Below are positions 18,804 to 27,215 of a DNA stretch of 64,000 nucleotides, one piece after another. The stretch is taken from contig JADJCK010000004.1 in NCBI GenBank assembly GCA_016703265.1, positions 372,001 to 436,000 of the forward strand. Reading direction: 5' to 3'. Every line of letters starts with the position of its first letter. The first letter of the stretch is position 1. Position numbers and translations under genes: made by a program. The notes below the pieces were generated by a model that saw only the letters and a program-made list of their open reading frames with translations, was not told the DNA's origin and did not search any database. Origin of the DNA: a bacterium. GTDB lineage: Bacteria > Krumholzibacteriota > Krumholzibacteriia > LZORAL124-64-63.

Positions 18804-20429
18804 CTACGCCGCCGGCGCCTTCCGCTTCCTCTCCCACTCGTCCCGGCTGCGCCGGTAGTCCAGGAACAGCAGCACGCTGTGGATGTTGTCGGTGTTCGCG
18901 TCCAGGTAGGCGTTGAAAACTCGTCCAGCCCGCAGTCGCGCATGCGCAGTTCCTCGGCCGTGCGCAGCACCACGTGCAGCCGCAGGCGGTTCTCCCTCCT
19001 CGAACGCCGACCACCACTTGCGCGCGGTCAGCATCGACTTGCCGAACTTCAGCGACTTCTTCACCGCATCGAGGCGCTTGCGGATCTGCTGCGGCGTCAG
19101 GTCGCGGGCGTCCGTGAACGTGAAGGCCTCGCTGCCGCTGCTGCCCGTTGCCTCCTGCGGCGATGACTCCGGCACCGCCAGCGCCACCGCGCGCAGGTCT
19201 TCGGCCACGGTCCGACAGGCCGGTTGCGCGGCATCGCCGGGCACCCCGGGGCGCCCGGCGCGGACGCCCGGCCGCCGCACCGCGCGGGGGCGCGAACGCG
19301 AACGCTGGAAGTCCACGCTCTTGCCGCCGCGCACCGAGGCCGCCGTGACCGTCACGCGGGTGACGCCCTCGGCCGCCAGCTCGGGCAGCCGGTAGTCGAC
19401 CTCGGCCAGGCTGCGCAGCACGGCGCGGTTCAGCCCGCGCGCGCCGGTGCCCAGGGCGCAGGCTTCCTCGGCCACGGCGCGCAGGGCGCCCGACGTGAAG
19501 TCGAGGTCGATGCCGTGCACCTCGAACAGCCGGCGCTGCCGCGGCAGCGCCGATTCCTCGGCGGTCTCGAGCACGGAGACCAGGTCGTCGACGGTCAGGG
19601 CCCGCGTGGCCGAGATGGTGGCAAAGCGCCCGATCAGCTCGGGGATGAACCCGAACCGCACCAGGTCCTCGGTGTCGGGCAGATCGTCGGGCCTGAGCGC
19701 GTCGGACTGCAGCGGCGCGGGCCGCGGCCGTCCGCCGCCGCCCGTCACCGGGTTCGCGGAACCGAAGCCGATCCCCGCTTCGCCCCGCCGGCGGCGGCGG
19801 GCCTGTTCATCCAGCCCGACAAAGGCGCCCGCGCAGACGAAGAGAATGGACGACGTGTCCACCTCGCCCATCACGAAGTCCGACGAGCCGCCGCTCGACA
19901 CCTGCACCACCCGCCCGTCGAGCACCGAGAGCAGCGCCTGTTGCACGCCCTCGCCGCTCACGTCGGGCCCCGAGGTGCGGCCGTGCGAGGCGATCTTGTC
20001 CACTTCGTCGATGAGGATGACGCCGCGTTCGGTGGCGCGCCGGTCGCGGTTGGTGGACTGGTACAGCGTGCCGATCGCGTTTTCGATGCGCGTGCCGACA
20101 TAGCCGGTCTGCACCAGCGAGGTGGCCGCGATGAACGTCCAGGGCACGCCCAGGAATTCGGCGATCAGGCGGATGAGGTACGTCTTGCCCGAGCCCGTGG
20201 GGCCCATGAGCAGGATGTGCTGCTTGCCGAACGGCGCACCCGCCTGGCTGCGCGTCGGCGCCGCGGCGGCCGCGACGGGATGGTGGTCGTGATAGCCGAT
20301 GCCGAGGTAGTGGTTGTAGAACGCGACGGCGAGGTCGCGCTTGGCAAGTTCCTGTCCGAAGACGAAGAGATCGAGATGGGCAACGATTTCACGAGGGGTC
20401 GGAAGCTGGCGCTGGGTGAGGTTTGTCAT
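18804..20429 (-). CDS. ClpX-like AAA+ ATPase without zinc finger, with extra C-terminal domain
   Basis: This protein is 541 residues as read, from ATG 20429 with AGGAGG at good spacing. The AAA+ core matches ClpX: Walker A GPTGSGKT (76-83), LVQTGYVGTRIENAI, Walker B GVILIDEVDKIA, SGEGVQQALLSVLDG and FIPELIGRFATI. The N-terminal C4 zinc domain of true ClpX is missing. After residue ~370 comes a Pro/Arg-rich linker and an extra domain (LTPQQIRKRLDAVKKSLKFGKSMLTARKWW). Between 18920 and 18988 the frame is probably wrong. The neighbouring frame reads RLRLHVVLRTAEELRMRDCG, which restores a normal-looking protein, so two compensating single-base indels are likely. No clpP gene is nearby, so it may unfold proteins without ClpP. 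Confidence 0.82.
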   Translation of the reverse strand: MTNLTQRQLPTPREIVAHLDLFVFGQELAKRDLAVAFYNHYLGIGYHDHHPVAAAAAPTRSQAGAPFGKQHILLMGPTGSGKTYLIRLIAEFLGVPWTFIAATSLVQTGYVGTRIENAIGTLYQSTNRDRRATERGVILIDEVDKIASHGRTSGPDVSGEGVQQALLSVLDGRVVQVSSGGSSDFVMGEVDTSSILFVCAGAFVGLDEQARRRRRGEAGIGFGSANPVTGGGGRPRPAPLQSDALRPDDLPDTEDLVRFGFIPELIGRFATISATRALTVDDLVSVLETAEESALPRQRRLFEVHGIDLDFTSGALRAVAEEACALGTGARGLNRAVLRSLAEVDYRLPELAAEGVTRVTVTAASVRGGKSVDFQRSRSRPRAVRRPGVRAGRPGVPGDAAQPACRTVAEDLRAVALAVPESSPQEATGSSGSEAFTFTDARDLTPQQIRKRLDAVKKSLKFGKSMLTARKWWSAFEEGEPPAAARGAAHGRGTAHARLRAGRVFNAYLDANTDNIHSVLLFLDYRRSRDEWERKRKAPAA

Positions 20430-20628
20430 ATGGGGATCCTCCTGCATGTGCCGACCGGGACGCGATTCTCCTGATGGTCCCGTGCGCAGGAAGTCTAGCC
20501 GATCGCGCGGCGCGTGTGGGGCGCGTCATCGCGCGTGAACGCTGAATCCGGTGGATAAGGCTGGGGATGTATACCGTATGGAGAATATGCGGGATGCATC
20601 GCAACAGCATTGTCGTCGCACTGGAAAG

Positions 20629-20656
20629 CGCGGACCCGAGTTGCCCCGGGTCCGCG
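20629..20656 (-). terminator. hairpin terminator after small lipoprotein gene
   Basis: The stem CGCGGACCCG / CGGGTCCGCG (20629-20638 and 20647-20656) lies 40 nt past the stop of the minus-strand lipoprotein gene. In that direction it is followed by CTTTCC. Confidence 0.55.
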
Positions 20657-20695
20657 TTCACGCTTCATCGTGCATCGCTGTCGGCACTTGCAGCC

Positions 20696-21391
20696 CTAGT
20701 GCAGCGTGATCTCGACTTCCGCGCCATCGCTGTCGTCGATCGTCACCCAGTTGCTGCAGGTCGGCACATGATCTTCATGCAGGACCCACACACGCACCCG
20801 CCTGGTGATCGCCAGGCCGATGCTGCCGTACGGCTCACCCACTGCCGGAAACTCGAACTCGAACGGCAGGCATCCCTGGCCGAGGCGGAAGTGGCCGCTC
20901 TCCGTCGAGGTAGTCTGGGCAGCGACCTCGCGACCTTCGGGCAATCCTGCGTAGCCCAGGTTGGCCATCAGAACCGGCCGGACCCAATTCTCGGTCGGTG
21001 TCACCAGATGCACCCAGTACACACCGTCCGGGACCAGGCGGTCTGCGTCATCGAGGCCGTTCCAGACAACCGCATACTCGGCGGCGGGCAGCGATTCACT
21101 GAGCAGCATGCGCACCGTATCAGCGTCACAGAAGGACGTGATCCAAAGTTCCGCCACGCTCGGGTCCTGCATGGTAAACCGTATCGCCAGGTTCGGCTTG
21201 TCTGCCGGCGTGGGAACCACTTCCTCGAACTCGAGCTCCAGCGCGATGGCTGCGTTCGCCACCGGCCGGCCGTCGGCGTCGACCACGCGGCCATGAATGT
21301 CGCTGCGCAGGTACGAGGGACTTGTCGACTCGTTGCAGGCGCCGAGGACGAGCAGGCATGCGGACACGGCCATGAGGGTTCGAAGTTTCAT
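20696..21391 (-). CDS. lipoprotein with FlgD-like Ig motif, unknown function
   Basis: This 231-residue protein starts at ATG 21391 (an alternative ATG lies four codons upstream). The signal peptide ends in lipobox VLGAC. After it comes a carboxypeptidase-regulatory-like strand pattern (IHGRVVDADGRPVANAAIAL), then a middle segment with VVWNGLDDADRLVPDGVYWVHLV. The latter is the FlgD-type Ig signature (W-x-G-x-x-x-G-x-x-V-P-x-G-x-Y). The C-terminal part has two cysteines, in GQGCLPF and VPTCSNW. It is likely anchored in the outer or inner membrane. Its role is unknown. Confidence 0.75.
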   Translation of the reverse strand: MKLRTLMAVSACLLVLGACNESTSPSYLRSDIHGRVVDADGRPVANAAIALELEFEEVVPTPADKPNLAIRFTMQDPSVAELWITSFCDADTVRMLLSESLPAAEYAVVWNGLDDADRLVPDGVYWVHLVTPTENWVRPVLMANLGYAGLPEGREVAAQTTSTESGHFRLGQGCLPFEFEFPAVGEPYGSIGLAITRRVRVWVLHEDHVPTCSNWVTIDDSDGAEVEITLH

Positions 21392-21593
21392 GATTGCGAC
21401 CATCCTTAGTCCTGTATCAGCGGGCAGGGGTCTGCCAGGGGGATCCTCAGCATACGGCGTGCGCGCGTGGAAGGAAACAGTGATTGCGCCGGCGCCAGCG
21501 TTGCGCGGCAAGCGGAACGGGGCCCCGCGCCATCGCGCGAAGCCCCGCTCGCCGTCATCGACCTGATGCCGCCACCCCGTCGCCGCGCAAGGC

Positions 21594-23444
21594 TCAACGC
21601 AACAGCGTGACCCTTTGCTCGACGCGATCGGTGGCGGTCTCGAGCCTCACCGTGTAGGTGCCGCTGGCGACGCCGCGTCCGGCGGCATCGTCACCATTCC
21701 ACACCACGTGCTGCACGCCTGCCGCCGCCTGGCCGGCCAGCAGTTCGCGCACCAGGTGTCCACGCAGGTCCAGCACCGTGACCCGCACCCGGCCCGCCGC
21801 CGGCAGCGCCAGTTCCACGGTCAGGCGCGGGTTGAAGGGGTTGGGACTCGCGCGCACCTGCAGCGGCGAAGGCACGACGGCGCCGGCCTCGACCGTGTCG
21901 AGCACGATCTCGCCCCCGGCGGCAAGGGCCACCAGGTCGTACGTGCGCGGCCAGTCGCCCGGGTCGTTGTCGGTCACCACGCCGCCCGAAGCGACGGCAT
22001 CCCAGCGACGTGCACCGAGCCGCGCCGTGGCACGGCGCACCACCGACACATCCATCGCTACCGTGTGCCGGAAGTCGAAGGACAGCGACACTCCACCCGC
22101 GGCGGCAACGGCGGTCAGGTGGCCCGAGACGGCTGCCACGGGTGCGTCCTGCGTGCGCAGCCAGGGAACCGTGAATTCGGCGCCGTTGGCCGGGTCGCCG
22201 TCGCGGTCGAAGGAGAGGCCGCGCGCCGTGAGCACGGCCTGCGCCGCGTTCTGCAGCATGTCATCGAAACTGCCGCCTACGACCATCGCGGAGCGGAAGG
22301 TCACCGTCTCGCCCGGCGCCAGCGAGGGAATCGGCGGCGCCGAGAGCAGCACCCGGAAGTCCGAGTAGGCCTGGGGCGGAGAGTCGGAGTCCAGGCCCGC
22401 GGTGTGCAGCAGCCAGTAGCTCTCGGCATCGTTCGTCGGGTCGCCGCCCTGCTGGAACGATGCGTTGCCCGAGAACCGGTTGAACGACCAGACATCGAGC
22501 GCGCCACCGGCCAAGCCGGCGGCGGCATCGGTCTGCACGCCGCACATCACCCAGGCGGCCACGCTCGGCAGCCCGCCCATGGTGGGATGGTCGCGCGTCC
22601 AGGCCAGGTTGACGGGAACCGCTTCCCCGTCCACGTCGACCATGCCGAGCCAGCGCCCGGCCTGGTCGTTGTCGGACGCTTCGATGTCGAAGTCGGCGAA
22701 CATGCCGCAATGCACGCCGGCGATGGTTTCCATGCCGATGTTGGTGACGATGTACTCGTAGCCGATGAAGTCGTCGGCTGCCGGGTCGGACCACTGCAGC
22801 GAACGCTGGACCACCTTCAGGTTCAGCGGCACATGGTCCGGCATCATCTGCTGCGCCAACGCCGTCGTGTCCCACATCACGCAGTGGAATTCCTGGTCGG
22901 CCGCAGCGGCGAAATCCTCGTCGATGAGCCCGTCGCCGTCGTTGTCACGACCGTCGGGGGCGTCCTCGTCCTCGAGGCCGTCGCCGTCATCGTCGGCGCC
23001 GTCCCAGGGGTAGCGCTGGCCGCCTTCCTGGCCCCGGCTCGTGGCGTAGATGATGTCCACGGGATCGAGGGTCGCCATGAACTCGGTTCCCCACTGGCCG
23101 GTGCTCACCAGCGGCTGACCCTGCACGGTGCCGCCGACCCACAGGCCGGCAGACCACAGGTGGTCGTAGCCGCCAGCGCCGGGCCAGCGCCCGGAAGGGG
23201 CGCCGCCGTAAGGCGACGTCACGCCGGGCCGCGCGCCGATCAGGCCCCAGTTGGTGACGTGATTCCACAGGCTGCCGACGGAGTGCACCGCCGAGCCGTC
23301 CACGATGAGCGTCTTGTCGGATAGCGGATCGGGTAGCGGATCGTTGATCGAGGCGATAGCCGAGCAGGTTATCGCTGTGCAAACAGTCGCCGCGGACAGC
23401 ACACTTATCACCACGGCGCGGAAAGGCGTCGGGACCTTCCGCAT
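21594..23444 (-). CDS. secreted protein with Ca-binding-like repeats and FlgD/T9SS-like C-terminus
   Basis: This 616-residue protein starts at ATG 23444 with GGGAGA upstream and has a signal peptide of ~30 residues. Residues 151-177 hold two D-x-D-G-D-G-type loops (DDDGDGLEDED, DNDGDGLIDED) of the thrombospondin-3/dockerin sort, likely binding calcium. The body is a large beta-rich region with no recognised enzyme motif. The last ~85 residues are the sorting-like domain (ASPNPFNPRLTVELALP ... LDLRGHLVRELL ... GVASGTYTVRLE). It is probably a surface or secreted structural protein with an unknown substrate. Confidence 0.8.
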   Translation of the reverse strand: MRKVPTPFRAVVISVLSAATVCTAITCSAIASINDPLPDPLSDKTLIVDGSAVHSVGSLWNHVTNWGLIGARPGVTSPYGGAPSGRWPGAGGYDHLWSAGLWVGGTVQGQPLVSTGQWGTEFMATLDPVDIIYATSRGQEGGQRYPWDGADDDGDGLEDEDAPDGRDNDGDGLIDEDFAAAADQEFHCVMWDTTALAQQMMPDHVPLNLKVVQRSLQWSDPAADDFIGYEYIVTNIGMETIAGVHCGMFADFDIEASDNDQAGRWLGMVDVDGEAVPVNLAWTRDHPTMGGLPSVAAWVMCGVQTDAAAGLAGGALDVWSFNRFSGNASFQQGGDPTNDAESYWLLHTAGLDSDSPPQAYSDFRVLLSAPPIPSLAPGETVTFRSAMVVGGSFDDMLQNAAQAVLTARGLSFDRDGDPANGAEFTVPWLRTQDAPVAAVSGHLTAVAAAGGVSLSFDFRHTVAMDVSVVRRATARLGARRWDAVASGGVVTDNDPGDWPRTYDLVALAAGGEIVLDTVEAGAVVPSPLQVRASPNPFNPRLTVELALPAAGRVRVTVLDLRGHLVRELLAGQAAAGVQHVVWNGDDAAGRGVASGTYTVRLETATDRVEQRVTLLR

Positions 23445-23541
23445 GACACAATCTCCCAGATGCCCCTGGGTCATGACGATCGAATCGGGGCCTGATGGCC
23501 CCCGCATCAGTCTAGGGCAGCGGGACGATCGGGTCAACCAA

Positions 23542-25350
23542 CTACCCCAGCGCGCTCGTCCGGTACCGCCGCGCCACCGCGCCCTGCATCTCGCGGATGA
23601 CCCCGAACGCGTCCTTCAGGTGGCGCCGCTGCAACGACGACAGCGCCTTGAGGTTCACGTCGTTGTCCGGCGCGCCGCCGCCGGCCACCGCCGCCAGCTG
23701 CTCGCGCAGGCGCAGCTGCAGCAGGAAGCGGTAGGTCTCGATGAGCGTCTGGCCGAGGTCGCGGCTGACGACACCCGCTTCGATGGCCGCCTCCAGGCGT
23801 TCGCGCGTGGGCCGAGCGCGCGTGCCGGCTTCCAGGCCGTAGACGCGCGCGGCCGCGACGATGGGGGCGATGCTGCGCTTCTTCAGGTCGACCTTGTCGT
23901 CGGTGGCCTGGATCTGCTGGAACAGGCCCAGCGGCGGCTTGAAGCGCAGCGACACGCGCGCCAGGTGCGCCATGAACAGCTGGTTGCCGGCGGCGGCGGT
24001 GATGCGGTCGTCGAGTGCCGCCACGTCGAGCGTGCCGGCCACGGCGCGGTAGTCGAAGAAGATCGAGGACACCATCAGGTTGTCGGGGGTGGGTTCGTCG
24101 ATCCAGCCGCGGATCGTCTCTTCCCACGCGGCCAGCGGCTTGTTCCAGTTGGTGGCCATGCAGCCGCCGGGACAGGGCGGGAAGCCGGCCGTCACCAGGT
24201 CGCCCACCACACGCGCGGCCAGGCGGGCGAAGTACTCCGGCGCGCCCGTATCGTCGCGCGCATAGACCAGCGCGTTGTCCTGGTCGGTGAGCAGGGCCTG
24301 CTCCATGCGGCCCTCGGAGCCGAACACCAGCCACGCGTACGGGCAGGGCGGCGGCCCCAGGTCCACTTCGGCGAGGCGGCAGAGCCGGCGGATGAGCGCA
24401 TCGTTCAGGCTGGCGAACACGCGCCCGATCTGGCCCACCTTCAGGCCGCCGCGGAACAGGCGCTCGACCATCGCCGCGGCATCGCGACTGTACGTGGCGA
24501 GCGTGGTGTCGCGATCGAGGTGCTCGACGCGCCGCATCAGGTACAGCGGGTTGGTGGTCTGGTGGCGCAGCAGGTCGGTGGCTGTCAGCACGCCGATGAT
24601 GTGGCCCTCGCGCAGCACCGGCAGGTGGTGGATGCGCTCCTCCAGCATGTAGAGCAGGGCGCCGTGCACGGGCGTGTCGGACGGCAGCGTCTTGAGCGGA
24701 CGCGTCATCACGCGCGCCACCGGCGTGTCGGGGCCCAAGCCCTCGGCCAGCACCTTCACCTGGAAGTCGTGGTCGGTGACGATGCCCGGCGGCGTGCCCG
24801 CCACCAGCGCGAAATCGTCGCGCGCGTCGCGCATGGCGCGCGCCGCCTCGGCCACCGTGGCGCCCGGCGGCACCTGCACCACCGCGCGCAGCTCGAGATC
24901 GCCCAGCTCGGTGGTCAACTCGCCGCCCAGGGCCGTCACGCTGGCGCCGGTCACGCGCTGCAGCCGTTCGCCCAGGCTGTGCAGGAAGAACTCGGCAAAG
25001 GCGGCGTTGCCCAGCAGTTCGCGGAACACGGCCTCGGGCACGCAGTGCACCTGCACCTCGCCGGCGGCCACCACATCGAAGGCCGGTGCCGCGCGGTTGA
25101 TCATGGACGGGTAGCCGAAACAGTCGCCCTCCTCGAGCACCTGCAGTTCCTCGCCGTCGCGCACCAGCCGCACCTGGCCGTCGACCAGCAGGTAGAGGCA
25201 ATCGCTCCGCGTGCCGTCCTGCTCGAGGATGCGCGCGCCGTCGGCAAACGTGCGCGCCGAAGCGGTGGCATCGACCCGTTCGCGCTCGGCCTCGGTCAGC
25301 AGCGTGAAGGGGTGCTGTTCGCGCAGGAAGTCGAGGATGCGGGGAATCAT
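23542..25350 (-). CDS. cNMP-binding / CBS / DUF294 nucleotidyltransferase-like protein
   Basis: This 602-residue protein begins after AAGGAG. The order is a cyclic-nucleotide-binding domain (about 15-130: LLVDGQVRLVRDGEELQVLEEGDCFG), two CBS domains (about 150-275: VTDHDFQVKVLAEG and IIGVLTATDLLRH), a DUF294 nucleotidyltransferase-like domain (about 340-450: GSEGRMEQALLTDQDNALVY, the GS-x-GR-x-E ... D-x-D pattern), and the C-terminal DUF294_C helices. These proteins commonly sit beside VC_2705 symporters, DUF4212 and a DEDDh exonuclease, and are presumed to regulate carboxylate uptake. Here the symporter lies 5 kb away with unrelated genes between. Confidence 0.92.
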   Translation of the reverse strand: MIPRILDFLREQHPFTLLTEAERERVDATASARTFADGARILEQDGTRSDCLYLLVDGQVRLVRDGEELQVLEEGDCFGYPSMINRAAPAFDVVAAGEVQVHCVPEAVFRELLGNAAFAEFFLHSLGERLQRVTGASVTALGGELTTELGDLELRAVVQVPPGATVAEAARAMRDARDDFALVAGTPPGIVTDHDFQVKVLAEGLGPDTPVARVMTRPLKTLPSDTPVHGALLYMLEERIHHLPVLREGHIIGVLTATDLLRHQTTNPLYLMRRVEHLDRDTTLATYSRDAAAMVERLFRGGLKVGQIGRVFASLNDALIRRLCRLAEVDLGPPPCPYAWLVFGSEGRMEQALLTDQDNALVYARDDTGAPEYFARLAARVVGDLVTAGFPPCPGGCMATNWNKPLAAWEETIRGWIDEPTPDNLMVSSIFFDYRAVAGTLDVAALDDRITAAAGNQLFMAHLARVSLRFKPPLGLFQQIQATDDKVDLKKRSIAPIVAAARVYGLEAGTRARPTRERLEAAIEAGVVSRDLGQTLIETYRFLLQLRLREQLAAVAGGGAPDNDVNLKALSSLQRRHLKDAFGVIREMQGAVARRYRTSALG

Positions 25351-25653
25351 GGCCGGGCTCCTTTGACGACGGCTGGGACCTGGAAAGCGTGCGGGGAGGC
25401 GAACTTCCCGTCAATACCATTCCGCAGCGGGCTGCGGATTGGTGTGAATAATTCCGCAGTTGCCTTCGGAATGGTTATGTTCATTGTGCTGCAACGGGTT
25501 AGCCGATCGATTTTGTCTCCGGCCATGGGGCGCCGCGCCTCAAGGAGCCGGCACCTGCCAAACCTGACGCATTGCGTGACAGCGCTTCCTGTCCAAGGGT
25601 AGACTCGTCCCATCCGTCGATTTCTGCCGTTCCCATCGATCGAGGTCATGACC
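25351..25653. other. 303-bp divergent intergenic region with alternative-hairpin element
   Basis: This gap separates the DUF294 gene and the metallopeptidase-like gene, which are divergent. It is locally AT-rich (25410-25490) and contains the inverted-repeat set described at 25416-25475. Nothing else was recognised. Confidence 0.5.
25416..25475. promoter_or_regulatory. four-segment inverted repeat with mutually exclusive pairings
   Basis: ACCATTCCGCAG (25416-25427) pairs with CTGCGGATTGGT (25432-25443) with one mismatch. A second ATTCCGCAG (25451-25459) and CGGAATGGT (25467-25475) repeat the same two arms. Each arm can therefore pair with either complement, as in attenuators. On the minus strand it ends 66 nt before the DUF294 start codon. 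Tandem operator sites are an equally good reading. Confidence 0.5.
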
Positions 25654-27090
25654 ATGCCGCATTCCCGCTGCACCAGGCACCTGCTCCCTCTCGTGATGGC
25701 CTGCCTCCTTGCCGCCAGCGCCCCGGCTGCCACCGCGCCGGTGTCCGTGGCCGTGGATGAGCGCGTCGAACTGATGTCCATCATCGCACGCCTGGCCGGA
25801 GACGAGGTGTACAACGCGCCGAACTCGGCGTCACCGTATGCAGAGCGGGTCGAACGTCACTTCGGCGCGTTCCGTGGGCATGCGGTGGTCGCTGCCTACC
25901 GGTCCATGCAGGAGCAATACGGGGTCGGCTACGACGCCATCCCGTCGCTGGCCGTGCACCTGGGCGGCGTGCCGACGCTGGCCGAGCGCATCCCCTTCGA
26001 ACAGGGTCCTCCGCGGCTCGACCCGCGCTGGTCGGTCGAGCCCACGCGCGCATTCCTGTCCGCCTTGCGCGACTTCGCCGTCGCCAGCGACGCACGCGGC
26101 TTCTTCGACAGCGAACGCGATTTCTACGCCGCGTGCGCGGCCCGCTTCGCGCCGGGATTGTCCGAGGCCCGCGCCGTGGAATGGTTCGACGCGTTCCTCG
26201 GCGTCAAGCCCGGCGCCACCTACAAGGTCATTCCCGGGCTGCTGTGTGGCGGCAACAACTACGGCACCGGCGTCAGCTTCCCGGACGGCTGCCCGGAAGA
26301 AGTACTGCCCGTGCTCGGCTGCGCCGTCTGGGACGCGGGCGGCCTGCCGGTCTTCACCCCAGACGCAGTCAGCATCTATGTCCACGAACTCTGCCACACC
26401 TACACCAACCCGGTGGTCGATCGCCATCTTGCGGCGTTCGAGCCGGGCGCCAGCGCTCTCTTCCCGCTCGTCGCCGACCAGATGTCGCGCATGGCCTACT
26501 CCACGTGGCGGATCATGACCTGCGAGACGCTCGTGCGTGCCTGCGTTGTCCGCTATTTCGCCGACAGTCAGAGTACGGGGGCGGCACTCAGGGAGTCGGC
26601 GCAGCAGGGGGCTCTGGGCTTCACATGGGTGCCGGCCGTGGCGGTGTCGCTCGAGCGGTTTGCCGCGGCGCGGGATCGCTACCCCACGCTGGACGACTTC
26701 GTACCCGAGATTGCCAAGGTGATGGAAGGGTATGCCGACCTGCTGGCCGCACAGCTCAAGGCCATGGAGCGGGCCAGGCCCCGCATCGTCTCGATGGTGC
26801 CGGCCAATGGCGCGGTGGATGTCGACCCGGCGCTCACGACGCTGGTCATCCGTTTTGATCGGCTGATGAGGGGCCAGTATACCTTCATGGGTGTCCCTGC
26901 CGACATCCCTGCTGCCGTCGGCGCGCCGCACTGGGACGACAGCCAGATGTCGCTGTCCGTGGATGTTCAATTGACGCCGGGCCACACCTACCACTACTGG
27001 CTGAATCAGGGACAGAACCTGGGCTTCCGCGCCGCCGACGGCACCCCGCTCACGCCGGTCGAGGTCAGGTTCACGGTGGCTGATCGGTGA
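25654..27090 (+). CDS. secreted DUF4932-like metallopeptidase with C-terminal Big_5 domain
   Basis: This protein has 478 residues from ATG 25654, chosen because GAGG lies eight bases upstream; an ATG two codons earlier is only two bases from it. The signal peptide ends near SAPAATA. The catalytic-type motif HELCH (HExxH, H244-H248) is followed by TYTNPVVDRHL, where a third ligand may lie. The fold resembles DUF4932 proteins: ERHFGAFRGHAVVAAYRSM and GVGYDAIPSLAVHL lead into the zinc site. Residues ~375-478 form a Big_5 Ig-like domain (SMVPANGAVDVDPALTTLVIRFD). It is probably a periplasmic or surface peptidase of unknown target. Palindromic repeats begin eight bases after the stop. Confidence 0.82.
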   Translation: MPHSRCTRHLLPLVMACLLAASAPAATAPVSVAVDERVELMSIIARLAGDEVYNAPNSASPYAERVERHFGAFRGHAVVAAYRSMQEQYGVGYDAIPSLAVHLGGVPTLAERIPFEQGPPRLDPRWSVEPTRAFLSALRDFAVASDARGFFDSERDFYAACAARFAPGLSEARAVEWFDAFLGVKPGATYKVIPGLLCGGNNYGTGVSFPDGCPEEVLPVLGCAVWDAGGLPVFTPDAVSIYVHELCHTYTNPVVDRHLAAFEPGASALFPLVADQMSRMAYSTWRIMTCETLVRACVVRYFADSQSTGAALRESAQQGALGFTWVPAVAVSLERFAAARDRYPTLDDFVPEIAKVMEGYADLLAAQLKAMERARPRIVSMVPANGAVDVDPALTTLVIRFDRLMRGQYTFMGVPADIPAAVGAPHWDDSQMSLSVDVQLTPGHTYHYWLNQGQNLGFRAADGTPLTPVEVRFTVADR

Positions 27091-27096
27091 TGGAGG

Positions 27097-27150
27097 ACTT
27101 GCGCCGGCGCAACTCTCACGAACCCGTGAAACTTGCGCCGGCGCAAGTGA
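27097..27150. repeat. composite palindromic repeat element, copy 1
   Basis: Two perfect cores (27099-27112 and 27133-27146) flank a small hairpin, TCACG-AACC-CGTGA (27116-27129). The same composite recurs at 32144-32192. This copy lies between convergent genes. Confidence 0.92.
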
Positions 27151-27215
27151 CGTGACCGTCCGCACGGCCCGATTCCCCGCCTTCTCGAATGCCACAACCC
27201 TAACGCCACCCACCC

